Shown here: piece after piece, positions 27,682 to 37,060 of the stretch
Numbering within the stretch: position 1 is the stretch's first letter
How the letters are laid out: each line of letters begins with the position of its first letter
Origin: Kurthia gibsonii
Lineage (GTDB): Bacteria; Bacillota; Bacilli; Bacillales_A; Planococcaceae
Reading direction: 5' to 3'
Length of the DNA stretch: 53,119 bases
NCBI RefSeq assembly: GCF_006539985.1
Contig: NZ_BJOB01000017.1
Location: 1 to 53,119 of the forward strand
Made by a program: the position numbers and the translations under genes
Notes under the pieces: model-generated
What the model was told of the DNA's origin: nothing
What the model saw: the letters and a program-made list of their open reading frames with translations, nothing else
The model's database searches: none

Positions 27682-28840
27682 AGAACAAATTGAAACAACG
27701 TTAATTACAGGTGCTACAAAACATGATTACGAAGCAAAATCTGGGGCTGTTAATGTACCGATTTACGCTTCTTCTACCTTTGACCAAGAGCATTTCGATG
27801 CTTTTGGTCCATATGATTATAGTCGTTCTGGTAACCCAACGCGCGATGCACTTGAGCGAACAATTGCACAGCTTGAAAATGGTACACGTGGCTTTGCTTT
27901 TGCTTCAGGAATCGGTGCCATTTCAGCAGCTTTACTTACATTAAATGCTGGTGACCATATTGTTGTAACGAACGAAGTATATGGTGGTACTTATCGCTTT
28001 GTAACAACGCTTTTACCGAAGTACGGGATTACGCATACCTTCGCTGACTTCACGGATTTAGAAGCGATTGAAACAGCGATTCAGCCGAATACAGTTGTAC
28101 TCTATGCTGAAACACCTGCAAATCCACTGCTTGGGATTACGGATTTAGAAGGTGTCGTTAAAATTGCGAAGAAGCGCCAATTAAAAACATTCGTTGATAA
28201 TACATTTATGACACCTCTTTATCAAAAACCACTCGACTTAGGAGCAGACGTTGTACTGCATAGTGCGACGAAGTTTTTAGGTGGTCATAGTGAAGTCATT
28301 GCAGGGCTCGCTGTCACAAAAGACGAAGAACTCGGTCAAGCGATTTACGCGATTCAAAACGGGATGGGCGGTATTCTTGGACCACATGACTGCTTCTCTG
28401 TCATTCAAGGAATTAAATCATTACACGCACGTCTTGAAATGTCGTCGCGTAACGCTCAAACGATTGCAGAATTTTTACAACAACATGAAGATGTAGTCGA
28501 TGTTTACTACCCAGGATTACCGACACATCCTGGTCATGACATCCATAAGCGTCAAAGTACTTCTGGAGGTGCCGTCCTATCCTTTAAACTACCAACTCGT
28601 GACTTCACAAAAGTATTTGTAGAAAGCATGCAAATCCCAATCTTCGCTGTCAGTTTAGGTGGTGTCGAGTCGATTCTCTCGTATCCTGTTACGATGAGTC
28701 ACGCCGCCATTCCACAAGAAGAACGTGAAAAACGTGGCATTACAGATGGTTTACTTCGTCTATCTGTTGGACTTGAACATGTTGACGATTTAATTGCGGA
28801 TATTTCACAAGCACTTGAAAAAGCAAAAGTAACTGTATAA
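27674..28840 (+). CDS. metC: Cystathionine beta-lyase
   Basis: A PLP enzyme that cleaves cystathionine to homocysteine, pyruvate and ammonia, the step after MetI. Motifs are PIYASSTFDQ, DYSRSGNPTRDALE, ETPANPLLGI, the PLP lysine in HSATKFLGGH, and SLGGVESILSYPVTMSH. The start is the ATG of MTKEQIETTL, eight bases inside the end of metI, with GAGG about 9 nt upstream, so translation is coupled. Length 388 aa, normal. Co-regulated with metI by SAM. Confidence 0.95.
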   Translation: MTKEQIETTLITGATKHDYEAKSGAVNVPIYASSTFDQEHFDAFGPYDYSRSGNPTRDALERTIAQLENGTRGFAFASGIGAISAALLTLNAGDHIVVTNEVYGGTYRFVTTLLPKYGITHTFADFTDLEAIETAIQPNTVVLYAETPANPLLGITDLEGVVKIAKKRQLKTFVDNTFMTPLYQKPLDLGADVVLHSATKFLGGHSEVIAGLAVTKDEELGQAIYAIQNGMGGILGPHDCFSVIQGIKSLHARLEMSSRNAQTIAEFLQQHEDVVDVYYPGLPTHPGHDIHKRQSTSGGAVLSFKLPTRDFTKVFVESMQIPIFAVSLGGVESILSYPVTMSHAAIPQEEREKRGITDGLLRLSVGLEHVDDLIADISQALEKAKVTV

Positions 28841-28849
28841 ATAGAAAAA

Positions 28850-28877
28850 GAGGACTTCAGCGTGAGCTGAGGTCCTC
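28850..28877. terminator. Bidirectional terminator between metC and msrB
   Basis: GAGGACTTCAGC pairs perfectly with GCTGAGGTCCTC around GTGA. T-rich sequence follows on both strands, stronger on the minus strand. Confidence 0.88.
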
Positions 28878-28886
28878 TTCATTATT

Positions 28887-29321
28887 TTATTTATTAAATA
28901 GTACTAGATATCTACCGTAACCTTCTTTTTCTAAGTCAGCAACTGGAATAAAGCGAAGTGCCGCTGAATTGATGCAGTAGCGTAGGCCGCCTAATTCTTT
29001 CGGACCGTCTGGGAAGACATGTCCTAAATGGGAATCTGCTTCCTTACTACGCACTTCTGTACGAACACTAAGTAAGCGACGATCTTCTAATTCTGTCAAT
29101 TCTGTTTCATCAATTGGTTTGGCAAAAGCAGGCCAACCACAACCTGAATTGTACTTATCTGTTGAAGAAAATAATGGTTCACCCGATACGATATCCACGT
29201 AGATTCCCTCTTCAAAATGATTATCATATTCATTTTGATAAGGTGGCTCTGTTCCTTCTTCTTGTGTCACGTGATATTGTAATGGTGTTAATTCTTTTAA
29301 ACGTTCTTCTTTATTTTTCAT
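28887..29321 (-). CDS. msrB: Peptide methionine-R-sulfoxide reductase
   Basis: Reduces methionine-R-sulfoxide in proteins. The 144-aa domain shows SGCGWPAF (C61, possible resolving cysteine), [10 protein letters not shown] and the catalytic cysteine in [11 protein letters not shown] (C116). Zinc-binding CxxC pairs are absent, as in many Bacilli enzymes. The ATG ([12 protein letters not shown]) has GGGGGA about 6 nt upstream. The start lies inside the end of msrA (11-bp overlap), so the two are translated as a coupled pair. Confidence 0.95.
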   Translation of the reverse strand: MKNKEERLKELTPLQYHVTQEEGTEPPYQNEYDNHFEEGIYVDIVSGEPLFSSTDKYNSGCGWPAFAKPIDETELTELEDRRLLSVRTEVRSKEADSHLGHVFPDGPKELGGLRYCINSAALRFIPVADLEKEGYGRYLVLFNK

Positions 29322-29847
29322 GTTGAGTCCCCCAATGTTTCTCTTGAAAAGCAGCGCGTCCTGAACCGACATGATAGCGTTCATAATGCTCTGGATTTTT
29401 ACGATAATAATATTGATGGTATTCTTCTGCTAAATAGAATTTTTTCGCTGGTAAAATTGGTGTGACAATCTCATGTCCGAACTTCCCAGAGGCTTGTAAC
29501 TTTGCTTTTGACTTCTCTGCAATGCGTTTTTGTTCTTCTGTTGTATAGAAGATAGCTGTTCGATAAGATGAGCCACGATCATAGAATTGCCCGCCTTCAT
29601 CCGTTGGGTCGATTAATGTCCAAAATGTTTCCACTAATTTCTCATAGGGATACACTGTTGGGTCATATTCAATCTCCACCACTTCATAATGACCTGTTAA
29701 ATCGAGGCATACCTCTTCGTATGTTGGATTTTCTGTATGTCCTCCAGAATAACCTGATAGGACTCGAATAATCCCTTCTTCTTTATCAAAAGGCTTTACT
29801 AAACACCAAAAACATCCACCTGCAAAAATTGCTTTTTCAGTAGCCAT
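29311..29847 (-). CDS. msrA: Peptide methionine-S-sulfoxide reductase
   Basis: Reduces methionine-S-sulfoxide. The active-site motif GGCFWC is at residues 11-15 (catalytic C12), followed by the typical [17 protein letters not shown] and [12 protein letters not shown]. At 178 aa the length is normal. I use the ATG of [11 protein letters not shown] with AGGAG about 8 nt upstream; a GTG three codons earlier is too close to the site. Operon with msrB downstream and ypmS/ypmR upstream, the same neighbourhood as in Bacillus. Confidence 0.95.
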   Translation of the reverse strand: MATEKAIFAGGCFWCLVKPFDKEEGIIRVLSGYSGGHTENPTYEEVCLDLTGHYEVVEIEYDPTVYPYEKLVETFWTLIDPTDEGGQFYDRGSSYRTAIFYTTEEQKRIAEKSKAKLQASGKFGHEIVTPILPAKKFYLAEEYHQYYYRKNPEHYERYHVGSGRAAFQEKHWGTQHEK

Positions 29848-29865
29848 CGATTTCACTCCTTTTCA

Positions 29866-30447
29866 TTATTTTTTAGGAATAACGATTTGTAGCGTAATTT
29901 CTTTTTTCTCTAGGTTAAAGGTTTTCGCACGTAAATGCGCTGTTCCTACACTATCAATTGGTAAATTAAATGAAGATAGGTCAATATAAGCTGTTTTCTC
30001 GCTCGGCTGAATTGTCAACCATTCGGGTAAGCCACCACTATCTCTCACCAATTGTAAAGCTGTTCGAGATGGTAAATCAAGTATTCCGACTTTTACATTT
30101 GTTTGATATAACTCTAAATTCCCTTTATCGTCTACTTTTGGTTCAAAAGCAAGCGTAACAGGTACTGTAACACCTAACACTTCTACATTACTCTTTAAAA
30201 TCAATTCCTTCTCTACTTCTAACCATAATTGAATATTCTTTGTATCATTTGAATTCTGAATGAGTGTATTCGCCAAATCTTCGAATTCTTTTGGTGTTGT
30301 TGAAATATTAACACTACTACCTGTTCGATTAATCGCTTCTGGTTTTGGCATGTCTTCTTTACCACTTAACATTAAAATAATAAGTGCAGCAAACCCAAGT
30401 ATAATTAATGTTAAAAGTGTAAGGAATGCCACTTTCCATTTATTCAT
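29866..30447 (-). CDS. ypmS: YpmS-family (DUF2140) membrane-anchored protein
   Basis: A 193-aa protein with one N-terminal membrane segment (about 5-28) and an extracytoplasmic domain of alternating strands (VTVPVTLAFEPKVDDKGNLELYQTNVKVG, LPEWLTIQPSEKTAYIDLSSFNL). It matches the YpmS family by size, layout and position after the SGNH lipoprotein gene. The function is unknown. The ATG overlaps the end of ypmR by 8 bp, indicating coupled translation. Confidence 0.82.
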   Translation of the reverse strand: MNKWKVAFLTLLTLIILGFAALIILMLSGKEDMPKPEAINRTGSSVNISTTPKEFEDLANTLIQNSNDTKNIQLWLEVEKELILKSNVEVLGVTVPVTLAFEPKVDDKGNLELYQTNVKVGILDLPSRTALQLVRDSGGLPEWLTIQPSEKTAYIDLSSFNLPIDSVGTAHLRAKTFNLEKKEITLQIVIPKK

Positions 30448-31252
30448 TTACTGTTTCTCCCTTCATCTTCATGCGACCGTTTGATTTTTTATAGACACTT
30501 ACTGTATCCAATGTCTCAAAAATACGATTCTTCATGTTTGTATACCCTTTTGCATTCGGATGAAAATAGTCATCACTATAAACTTCTGCTCTATTTGTAT
30601 GAAATAAATCTACAGTTGGTACAAAAATGGCATATGCATCTTTTTCTACGATATTTTTCATATCTTGATTCCATTCATCTAGAATTTTTTCAAACTCAGA
30701 TGTATCTTCTGCATATACAGTTAAAGGATTATATACGCCCACCGCAATAATCGGTGCTGTTTGATTTTGCGCACGAATTAATTTAAAAATTTCTATGTAA
30801 CGTTTTTCATAATTCGGGCGTTCTGTATCAAAATGCTGTCTTTCTAAAGTGGTGAAATTTTCTCTTAAAATTTTCATCAAATCATTTCCACCTATCGTCA
30901 TCGTAATGATGTCTGCTTTTTTTAATGCATCATTGATTTCACCACTCTTTAACTGCGTGAGTAATTGATCTGAACGTCTACCCTTTTTAGCAGTTTGCGT
31001 AATGTTTACTTTCTCAACGCCATCCATTTTTTCTGGCATCTCTTTTGCAAGACGCCCCACATAACCACCTGCATCTTTTTCATCTCCAACACCTACAGTT
31101 AAGGAGTCACCTAATGCAACTAGTTCAATCTCTTTTTTAGGTAATACTTTTTCTCGACTAAATACCCCTGTATCACGAATTGCTTCCGTTGCGCTACAGC
31201 CTGTCAACGCGAGTAACATGAAGGCGAGTAGAAGTATATGATACTTTTTCAA
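30440..31252 (-). CDS. ypmR: SGNH/GDSL hydrolase lipoprotein, YpmR-like
   Basis: A 270-aa lipoprotein esterase or lipase. The signal peptide ends at the lipobox LTGC, so the mature protein is tethered outside the membrane. SGNH blocks are clear: GDSLTVGVGD (block I Ser), IGGNDLM (block III Asn) and DDYFHPNAKGY (block V Asp/His). The start is a TTG (LKKYHILLL) with AAAGGTGG 7 nt upstream. Longer in-frame starts would precede the signal peptide with a charged stretch. Gene order ypmR-ypmS-msrA-msrB is conserved with Bacillus. The substrate is unknown. Confidence 0.88.
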   Translation of the reverse strand: MKKYHILLLAFMLLALTGCSATEAIRDTGVFSREKVLPKKEIELVALGDSLTVGVGDEKDAGGYVGRLAKEMPEKMDGVEKVNITQTAKKGRRSDQLLTQLKSGEINDALKKADIITMTIGGNDLMKILRENFTTLERQHFDTERPNYEKRYIEIFKLIRAQNQTAPIIAVGVYNPLTVYAEDTSEFEKILDEWNQDMKNIVEKDAYAIFVPTVDLFHTNRAEVYSDDYFHPNAKGYTNMKNRIFETLDTVSVYKKSNGRMKMKGETVNE

Positions 31253-31409
31253 ACACGTTCCACCTTTCTGAACCGAAAAAGAGAATCGCCCTGTTGTGCG
31301 ATTCTCATCTCTTTCATTTCTCAATAAACGATTCGTCGATTGAAAACACATACAAAACGTCTTAACTTCCTTTTATTGTAACAATGTTTTCTTTTATTTA
31401 AAAGGGATA

Positions 31410-32249
31410 TTATTCAGTATAGTAACAAAAACCAATTGCACCAGGACCTGTATGTGTACTAATAATTGGCGAGGTAAAACTGTACTTTAAATCATTGAAT
31501 CCACTTTTTTGAATTTGTTCGGCAAGAGGTTCAGCCATCTTCATACCATTTGCGTGCTCGATTGTCACGCCAAGTACTTTTTTGCCTGCTGTATCTTCTT
31601 CAAATTGCTTAAACAAATACTTTGTAACGGCTTTGTAGCTACGTACTTTTGTTACAAGATTATATTCGCCACCTTCTAAGTTCGCAATTGGTTTAATATT
31701 GAGTAAAGAACCGATTAGACTCGTCGCTTTACCGATTCGTCCGCCTTTTACCATGTTTTCTAATGTATCAATTACTACGTAAAGGTATGTATTTTGTCTT
31801 ACATGTTCAATACGAGCTAAGATGTCATCTAAATGTTGACCTTCTTGCGCCATTTTCGCTGCTTCTAATACTTGGAATCCTAGCGCTCCAGATGTAAAGC
31901 GTGAATCAACAACCGTTACATGCGCATCTGAAATAGCTGCGGCTGCCTCTGCAGATTTTACAGTACCACTCATACCACCTGTCATCGTAATGACTAATAC
32001 TTCATCGCCATCTTTACCAAGCTCATTAAATAATTCTTCGAATACACCTACTGCTGGCTGTGAGCTTTTTGGTAACTCTTTTGACTCTCCCATACGCTCT
32101 AAAAACTGTTCAGGTGTAATATCAACACCGTCTATATATGTTTGTCCATTAAATTGAATTGATAACGGTACAATATGAATATCATACTTTGCTATATCTT
32201 CTTTTGTAATTCCACTTGTTGAATCGGTTACGATATGAATACGTCCCAT
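31410..32249 (-). CDS. DegV-family fatty-acid-binding protein
   Basis: A 279-aa DegV-type protein; the family binds fatty acids (FakB-like) for phosphorylation by FakA. The N-terminal motif HIVTDSTSGI, the FNGQTYIDGVDITPEQF region, TMTGGMSGTVKSAE and the C-terminal THTGPGAIGFCYY are diagnostic. The start MGRIHIVTDS follows an AAAGGATGTG site. In-frame codons further upstream encode an unlikely Lys/Gln-rich extension. It stands alone, upstream of ypmR on the same strand. Confidence 0.92.
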   Translation of the reverse strand: MGRIHIVTDSTSGITKEDIAKYDIHIVPLSIQFNGQTYIDGVDITPEQFLERMGESKELPKSSQPAVGVFEELFNELGKDGDEVLVITMTGGMSGTVKSAEAAAAISDAHVTVVDSRFTSGALGFQVLEAAKMAQEGQHLDDILARIEHVRQNTYLYVVIDTLENMVKGGRIGKATSLIGSLLNIKPIANLEGGEYNLVTKVRSYKAVTKYLFKQFEEDTAGKKVLGVTIEHANGMKMAEPLAEQIQKSGFNDLKYSFTSPIISTHTGPGAIGFCYYTE

Positions 32250-32435
32250 TTCTAGCACATCCTTTAAAATTTGCCTTCGTGCATCTTGTTGTGTTTTTGC
32301 ACAATGAGCTTTCTTATTTTCTATTTTACTTTCTTTTGTCATGTTATACATGTGACAAATGTCAATTCTTTTTAAAGTTAAATTGTTTCATAATGGAATT
32401 ATCACAAGTTGTTCAAATTTAAGGAGGGATGCATC

Positions 32436-33074
32436 ATGAATGGTGCACTAGATGATTACAAAACAAAGAGAGAAGAATTTTGGAATGCTATTACACACGG
32501 TATTGGATTCATTCTCGCGATCCCTGCCTGTATTCTTCTTATTTTGCAAGCAGAAAAGATGGAATCTCCCCTCTACATGATGAGCTTCACGATTTTCGGG
32601 ATTTCAATGATGATTCTCTTTTTAGCCTCCACTTTATTGCATAGCGTACCAGAGCGCTATAAAAAAATCTGTTCGATTATTGATCACTCGTCCATTTATA
32701 TTTTAATCGCAGGAACTTATACGCCATTTGCGCTACTTGCAATCGGCGGGAAATTAGGTTGGGCGATTTTCGCATTAGAATGGGGTTTAACAATCATTGG
32801 CATAGTATTCAAAGTATTCTTCATTCATCGCTTTGAAGCATTATCGCTCATCTTTTATATTGCGATGGGCTGGGTCATTATTTTCGCATTCAACCCCGTC
32901 ATCTCACATATTACGATGAACGGGTTTTGGATTCTATTAACAGGCGGTATTTTATATACTGTTGGTGCTTACTTCTATGCGAATAGAAAAATTCCTTATA
33001 ACCATGCGATTTGGCACCTATTCGTTTTAGGCGGTAGTGCAATGATGTTCATTTGTATTATTGGATATGTTTAA
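32436..33074 (+). CDS. Hemolysin III / TrhA-family membrane protein
   Basis: A 212-aa seven-helix membrane protein of the hemolysin III (YplQ/TrhA) group, related to PAQR receptors. Characteristic motifs are EEFWNAITHGIG, ASTLLHSVPERYK, IDHSSIYILIAGTYTPF and the C-terminal HAIWHLFVLGG; the conserved His/Asp/Ser residues are proposed metal ligands. In Bacillus such proteins affect membrane homeostasis. The start follows AGGAGG 8 nt upstream. It is followed directly by the 21-bp repeat array. Confidence 0.93.
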   Translation: MNGALDDYKTKREEFWNAITHGIGFILAIPACILLILQAEKMESPLYMMSFTIFGISMMILFLASTLLHSVPERYKKICSIIDHSSIYILIAGTYTPFALLAIGGKLGWAIFALEWGLTIIGIVFKVFFIHRFEALSLIFYIAMGWVIIFAFNPVISHITMNGFWILLTGGILYTVGAYFYANRKIPYNHAIWHLFVLGGSAMMFICIIGYV

Positions 33075-33124
33075 TTGAGAAGGTTGGAGTAATATCCAAT
33101 CTTTTTTATTTTGGGATAGAGAGA

Positions 33125-33905
33125 TGTAGAGGGGCACTCGACCGGCATTTTGGGGCACTCGAGGGCGATTCGAGACATTCGACCGGCGAAACGGGCCATT
33201 CGCCGAAGTGTTTGGGTCACTCGTCCTTCAATTCGGGACATTCGCTCGTTCAAACAGGACATTCGAGGGCGAAAATGGGTCACTCGCCCAAACAACCTTA
33301 ATTGCTCCCTTTCCGCACTTTCTTCAAGGCTTTTGAGTAATAGAAAGGGACTTGAATTGTCTACAATCGTGTGAAATCGGACATTCGACCTGCGAAACGG
33401 GGCATTCGGAGAAGGGATTAGAGCACTCGCCCCTTGGTTCGGGACATTCGCCCGTCCAAACAGGTTATTCGAGGGCGAAAATGGGTCACTCGACCGAACA
33501 GCTTTCATTACTCCCTCTCAGCACTTTTTTCAAGGCTTTTGAGTAATAGAAAGGGACTTGAATTGTCTACAATCGTGTGAAATCGAACATTCGACCAGCG
33601 AAACGGGGCATTCGGAGAAGGGATTAGAGCACTCGCCCCTTGGTTCGGGACATTCGACCGTCCAAACAGGTTATTCGAGGGCGAAAATGGGGCACTCGCC
33701 CAAACAACCTTAATTGCTTCCTTTCCGCACTTTCTTCAAGGCTTTTGAGTAATAGAAAGGGACTTGAATTGTCTACAATCATGTGAATTCGAACATTCGA
33801 CCGGCGAAACGGGACATTCGTTGAAGTGGTTGGGGCATTCGAGAACGAAATCGGGTCATTCGCTCGTTCAAACGGGACATTCGAGGGCGAAAATGGGTCA
33901 CTGCT
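33125..33905. repeat. 21-bp minisatellite in four blocks with 206-bp super-period
   Basis: The motif GG(A/G/T)CA(C/T)TCG recurs 26 times at a strict 21-bp step with one 20-bp exception. Block 1 has 8 units (first CACTCG at 33135). Blocks 2, 3 and 4 have 6 each (first CATTCG at 33382, 33588 and 33794). Between blocks an about 80-bp conserved spacer recurs, beginning at 33301, 33507 and 33713, exactly 206 bp apart. Because 21 is a multiple of three, open frames run through both strands as seven-residue repeats (GHSxxxx), but no ribosome site or gene-like start supports a protein. It fills the space between two convergent genes. Confidence 0.93.
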
Positions 33906-33918
33906 CCTATCCATATCA

Positions 33919-33954
33919 AAAAGAGAAATCCCATACAAATGAGATTTCTCTTTT
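33919..33954. terminator. Bidirectional terminator beside the repeat array
   Basis: AAAAGAGAAATC pairs with GATTTCTCTTTT (12 bp) around 12 bases. It lies just past the stop of the CAP-domain gene on the minus strand. Confidence 0.85.
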
Positions 33955-33963
33955 CTACTTATA

Positions 33964-35028
33964 TTATTGCTGTGCAAAGACTTGCGTTGCGACAGAGCTA
34001 TACCAACCAGTTGTCGGACTCTTCACTACGCCCACACCTACGCGATTGTAATTTTTATTGAGGATATTGGCTTTATGTCCTGGTGAGTTCATCCACATAT
34101 TCATATATTGCGCTGCTGAACTCGCTCCTGCTGCAATATTTTCACCACTTGCCCAGTACCAGTAATTCCACTGATTTACGAGTGTATAATAAGGACCATA
34201 TGTGCTTGTTGCATAATGTGAGAAGTAGCGATGTGTTATCATATCATATGCACGAAGTACGGCGATTTTTGATAATGTCTCATCTTTCACTAATGGTTGT
34301 GCGCCAACTTTAGCACGTTCTGCGTTCATAATCTTTAAAATTTCGTCTTGCTGTGCTTGAATTCCTTTTGATACAAAAGGATCGATATACGGTGGTGCTG
34401 TAATCCAACCGCTCGCAATTTTAATACGCTTATTTTTAATCGACGTACCTTCTACTTTTGAAATACCATATGTAGCTTTACCACTCGATGTTTTGGTAGA
34501 AGATGTTGCATAGACTGGCTTTGTTTCATGAATAAATACATAGTCCCCGACAAGACCTGTTTTAATCCAATGATTTGCTGATGTTTTATACCAGCCACCT
34601 GTTGATTTTTCAATCAACGATAGAGTCGTACCCGCTTTTTTCAGGGCATGGCGACCATAACCACCTTTTACCGTGAAAGGTCTTGTATCTTCTTTTAGTT
34701 TATAACTTTTGGCTTTAACGATTACTTTTCTTTTTACTTTCAAAGTTTGTTTTTTTGAAATAGTAACTGGATACATATATGTGTATGTCCCAACTTTATT
34801 TGTGTTGGCTTTGCCTGTTATTTTAATTTTCTTTGTAAGGCTCTTACCTTTTGCATCAACAGCTGTTACACTTTTTTTTGGATCAAATGTACTTCCAAGT
34901 GTAATTGTTTTTGTTGTTGCCCCTTTAATTGCTGGCTTTGTTGCCGCTTGTGCAGCTGTACCAATTGTACATGTCATCAACATCGCAAATAGTACAACAT
35001 ATAGAACTTGCTTAAATGTGTTTCGCAT
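33964..35028 (-). CDS. Secreted CAP/SCP-domain protein
   Basis: A 354-aa exported protein. The signal peptide spans about 1-28 (cleavage after AAQA). Then come a bacterial Ig-like domain (about 30-105, ITLGSTFDPKKSVTAVDAKGK), an SH3-like segment (about 110-170, GGWYKTSANHWIKTGLVGDY) and a C-terminal CAP domain (about 230-354) with the motifs MNAERAKVGAQPL, HRYFSHYAT, SGENIAAG and MNSPGHKANIL. The family's Cys residues are absent, as in YkwD-type bacterial members. The role is unknown; wall association is likely. Start ATG with AGGAGG upstream. Confidence 0.9.
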   Translation of the reverse strand: MRNTFKQVLYVVLFAMLMTCTIGTAAQAATKPAIKGATTKTITLGSTFDPKKSVTAVDAKGKSLTKKIKITGKANTNKVGTYTYMYPVTISKKQTLKVKRKVIVKAKSYKLKEDTRPFTVKGGYGRHALKKAGTTLSLIEKSTGGWYKTSANHWIKTGLVGDYVFIHETKPVYATSSTKTSSGKATYGISKVEGTSIKNKRIKIASGWITAPPYIDPFVSKGIQAQQDEILKIMNAERAKVGAQPLVKDETLSKIAVLRAYDMITHRYFSHYATSTYGPYYTLVNQWNYWYWASGENIAAGASSAAQYMNMWMNSPGHKANILNKNYNRVGVGVVKSPTTGWYSSVATQVFAQQ

Positions 35029-35044
35029 CCTATTTCCTCCTACT

Positions 35045-35079
35045 AAAAAACACTATACTACAATAGTAGTATAGTGTTT
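35045..35079 (-). terminator. Terminator of dfrA overlapping its stop codon
   Basis: AAACACTATACTA (35048-35060) pairs perfectly with TAGTATAGTGTTT (35067-35079). The outer arm includes bases of the dfrA stop codon (35078-35080). A T run follows on the minus strand. Confidence 0.85.
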
Positions 35080-35548
35080 ACCTTTTTTCATAAATTGTGT
35101 AACGGAAAGTAAAACCATTCGCTTCATGGTTTTCCGTTGTAGTCTTTTCTACCCAACCTTCATATGATGGGAAAAATGTATCGCCTTCAAATGAATGGTC
35201 GATTTTTGTAATGTATAGACGGTCTGCTAATGGCAATGCCTCTTTAAAGATTTGCTCGCCGCCAATCACCATCTGTTCTTCTGCATCTTTTGTCAGCTCA
35301 AGTGCTTCTTCTAAACTATGTACAATTTCTGCTCCTGCTGCTTCGTATGCCTTGTTACGTGTAATAATAATATTACGACGCCCCGGGAGTGGACGACCAA
35401 TTGACTCAAATGTATTGCGTCCCATAATAATTGGTTTTCCCATTGTTTTTCCTTTGAAATACGCTAAATCGCCTGGTAAGTGCCACGGCATTTCATTATT
35501 CAGACCAATTACACGATTATTATCATGTGCTACAATTAAAGAAATCAT
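35078..35548 (-). CDS. dfrA: Dihydrofolate reductase
   Basis: Reduces dihydrofolate to tetrahydrofolate with NADPH. The 156-aa chain shows SLIVAHDNNRVIGLNNEMPWHLPGDLAYFK with the active-site Asp27, then GRNTFESIGRPLPGRRNIIITR and VIGGEQIFKEALPLADRLYITKI. GAGGTG lies upstream of the ATG. It follows thyA on the same strand, but a convergent-facing small gene and a terminator lie between, so the usual thyA-dfrA operon is interrupted here. Confidence 0.96.
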   Translation of the reverse strand: MISLIVAHDNNRVIGLNNEMPWHLPGDLAYFKGKTMGKPIIMGRNTFESIGRPLPGRRNIIITRNKAYEAAGAEIVHSLEEALELTKDAEEQMVIGGEQIFKEALPLADRLYITKIDHSFEGDTFFPSYEGWVEKTTTENHEANGFTFRYTIYEKR

Positions 35549-35715
35549 CTCTTTACACCTCTCTTTCTATCTTTTCTATTCTAATAGAAGAAACACTGGA
35601 TTTCACTCTTTTTCTCCATAATGAGTAATACATGCTAAAAATAGCAACTTTTCACACAATCTTCACTTTTGTTTTTCGATCTTTTTTGCTACTGTTAAAA
35701 AAAGGGAGTGAGTAA

Positions 35716-36012
35716 ATGAAACTACTATTTGAACAAACTTGGGACAGAACCATTTCACATCAAGATCGCACATTAATTGAACAAATTTTCGAATATTGTA
35801 ATAAGGATGTGTGCTATACACATATTCGAACAGCGATGAACCACAAGAATGAACAACTTGTCACATTACTTGTTCATAATACAACAGACTACACCATTAC
35901 ATTCCAAGAACGTTTTGTCCGCTTTGGTGATTTAGAGGGGATCTTTACGATTCCTAAACTAACTATTCCCCCTTATACAAGCATGCCCTGGACTTTCATT
36001 TTCAAATCATAA
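35716..36012 (+). CDS. SLAP-domain protein (98 aa)
   Basis: A small protein matching the SLAP-domain pattern of Bacillales (WDRTISHQDRTLIEQIF near the N-terminus; QLVTLLVHNTT, then FGDLEGIFTIPKLTIPPYTSMPWTFIF at the C-terminus). No signal peptide is visible, which is usual when this domain is near accessory Sec genes, but none is in the window. The start has GGGAG about 7 nt upstream. It is inserted, on the opposite strand, between thyA and dfrA. The function is unknown. Confidence 0.8.
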   Translation: MKLLFEQTWDRTISHQDRTLIEQIFEYCNKDVCYTHIRTAMNHKNEQLVTLLVHNTTDYTITFQERFVRFGDLEGIFTIPKLTIPPYTSMPWTFIFKS

Positions 36013-36015
36013 CTA

Positions 36016-36053
36016 AAAAATCAGCTAGTATGCAGAACATCTAGCTGACTTTT
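36016..36053. terminator. Bidirectional terminator between the SLAP gene and thyA
   Basis: TCAGCTAG pairs with CTAGCTGA. The stem is flanked by AAAAAA on the left and TTTTT on the right, so it can end transcription both ways. Confidence 0.85.
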
Positions 36054-36057
36054 TGTA

Positions 36058-37017
36058 TTACACCGCAATTGGTGCTTTAATACTTGGGTGCGGATTATAC
36101 CCCTCGATTTTTAAATCTTCCATTTCATAATCAAAAATAGATGACTTCTCTTCATTTAATACAAGTGTTGGCAATTCGCGGTGTTCACGTGACATCTGTT
36201 CTTCCACTTGTGCTAGGTGGTTTTTATAGATGTGTGCATCACCTAAGGTATGAATGAACTCGCCTACTTCTAAACCACATTCTTTTGCGATTAAATGCGT
36301 TAATAGTGCATATGAAGCGATGTTGAATGGTACTCCTAAAAAAACATCTGCTGAGCGTTGATATAATTGGCACGATAATTTTCCGTCTGCTACATAGAAC
36401 TGGAATAATGTATGACAAGGTGGCAATGCCATGTCATCTACTTCGGCTGGATTCCATGCACTCACAATATGGCGACGAGAGTTCGGATTTTCTTTAATTG
36501 ACGTAATGACTTGTTTAATTTGGTCAATCGTTCCCCCATCTGCTGATGGCCATGAGCGCCATTGTTTACCATAAACAGGTCCTAAATCACCATATTTTTC
36601 AGCAAATGCCGCATCTTCTACAATACGTTCTTGGAATATACGCATCTGTTCCTCATAAACTGGCGCAAAATCTTCGTCTGTTACAGCACGACGTCCGAAA
36701 TCTGTCATATCAGGTCCTGTGTATTCCTCGCTTGTCACCCATTTTTCAAATGCCCATTCATCCCAAATATGATTATTTTGTGCGATTAATGTACGAACAT
36801 TCGTATCGCCCTTTAAAAACCATAATAACTCTGTCGCAATTAAGCGAAAAGTAGTACGTTTTGTTGTTAAAAGTGGAAAACCCTTTTGTAAGTCAAAGCG
36901 CATTTGATAACCGAATGTACTCCATGTACCTGTACCTGTACGGTCTCCTTTTGCATGACCTTCTTCTAATATATGTTGGCAAAGCGTTAAATACGCCTCA
37001 TCTACGTGATTCTTCAT
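36058..37017 (-). CDS. thyA: Thymidylate synthase (ThyA)
   Basis: Converts dUMP to dTMP with methylene-tetrahydrofolate. The 319-aa form has the about 50-residue insertion ([19 protein letters not shown] through [10 protein letters not shown]) found in Lactobacillus casei-type enzymes, not the short 264-aa type. The active-site cysteine is in [13 protein letters not shown] (C201); [10 protein letters not shown] and the GDAHIYKNH motif are present. The start giving [10 protein letters not shown] has AAGGAG about 7 nt upstream. A separate terminator divides it from the upstream permease gene. Confidence 0.96.
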   Translation of the reverse strand: MKNHVDEAYLTLCQHILEEGHAKGDRTGTGTWSTFGYQMRFDLQKGFPLLTTKRTTFRLIATELLWFLKGDTNVRTLIAQNNHIWDEWAFEKWVTSEEYTGPDMTDFGRRAVTDEDFAPVYEEQMRIFQERIVEDAAFAEKYGDLGPVYGKQWRSWPSADGGTIDQIKQVITSIKENPNSRRHIVSAWNPAEVDDMALPPCHTLFQFYVADGKLSCQLYQRSADVFLGVPFNIASYALLTHLIAKECGLEVGEFIHTLGDAHIYKNHLAQVEEQMSREHRELPTLVLNEEKSSIFDYEMEDLKIEGYNPHPSIKAPIAV

Positions 37018-37060
37018 TGTCATTCTCCTTAAAACTGTTTGTGTTTCATTATAACAAAAC

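Noticed and set aside
33053-33977. Open frames on both strands through the 21-bp repeats giving GHSxxxx heptads
   Set aside because: They arise because the repeat length is divisible by three and lacks stop codons. They have no ribosome sites, occur on both strands, and shift between blocks.
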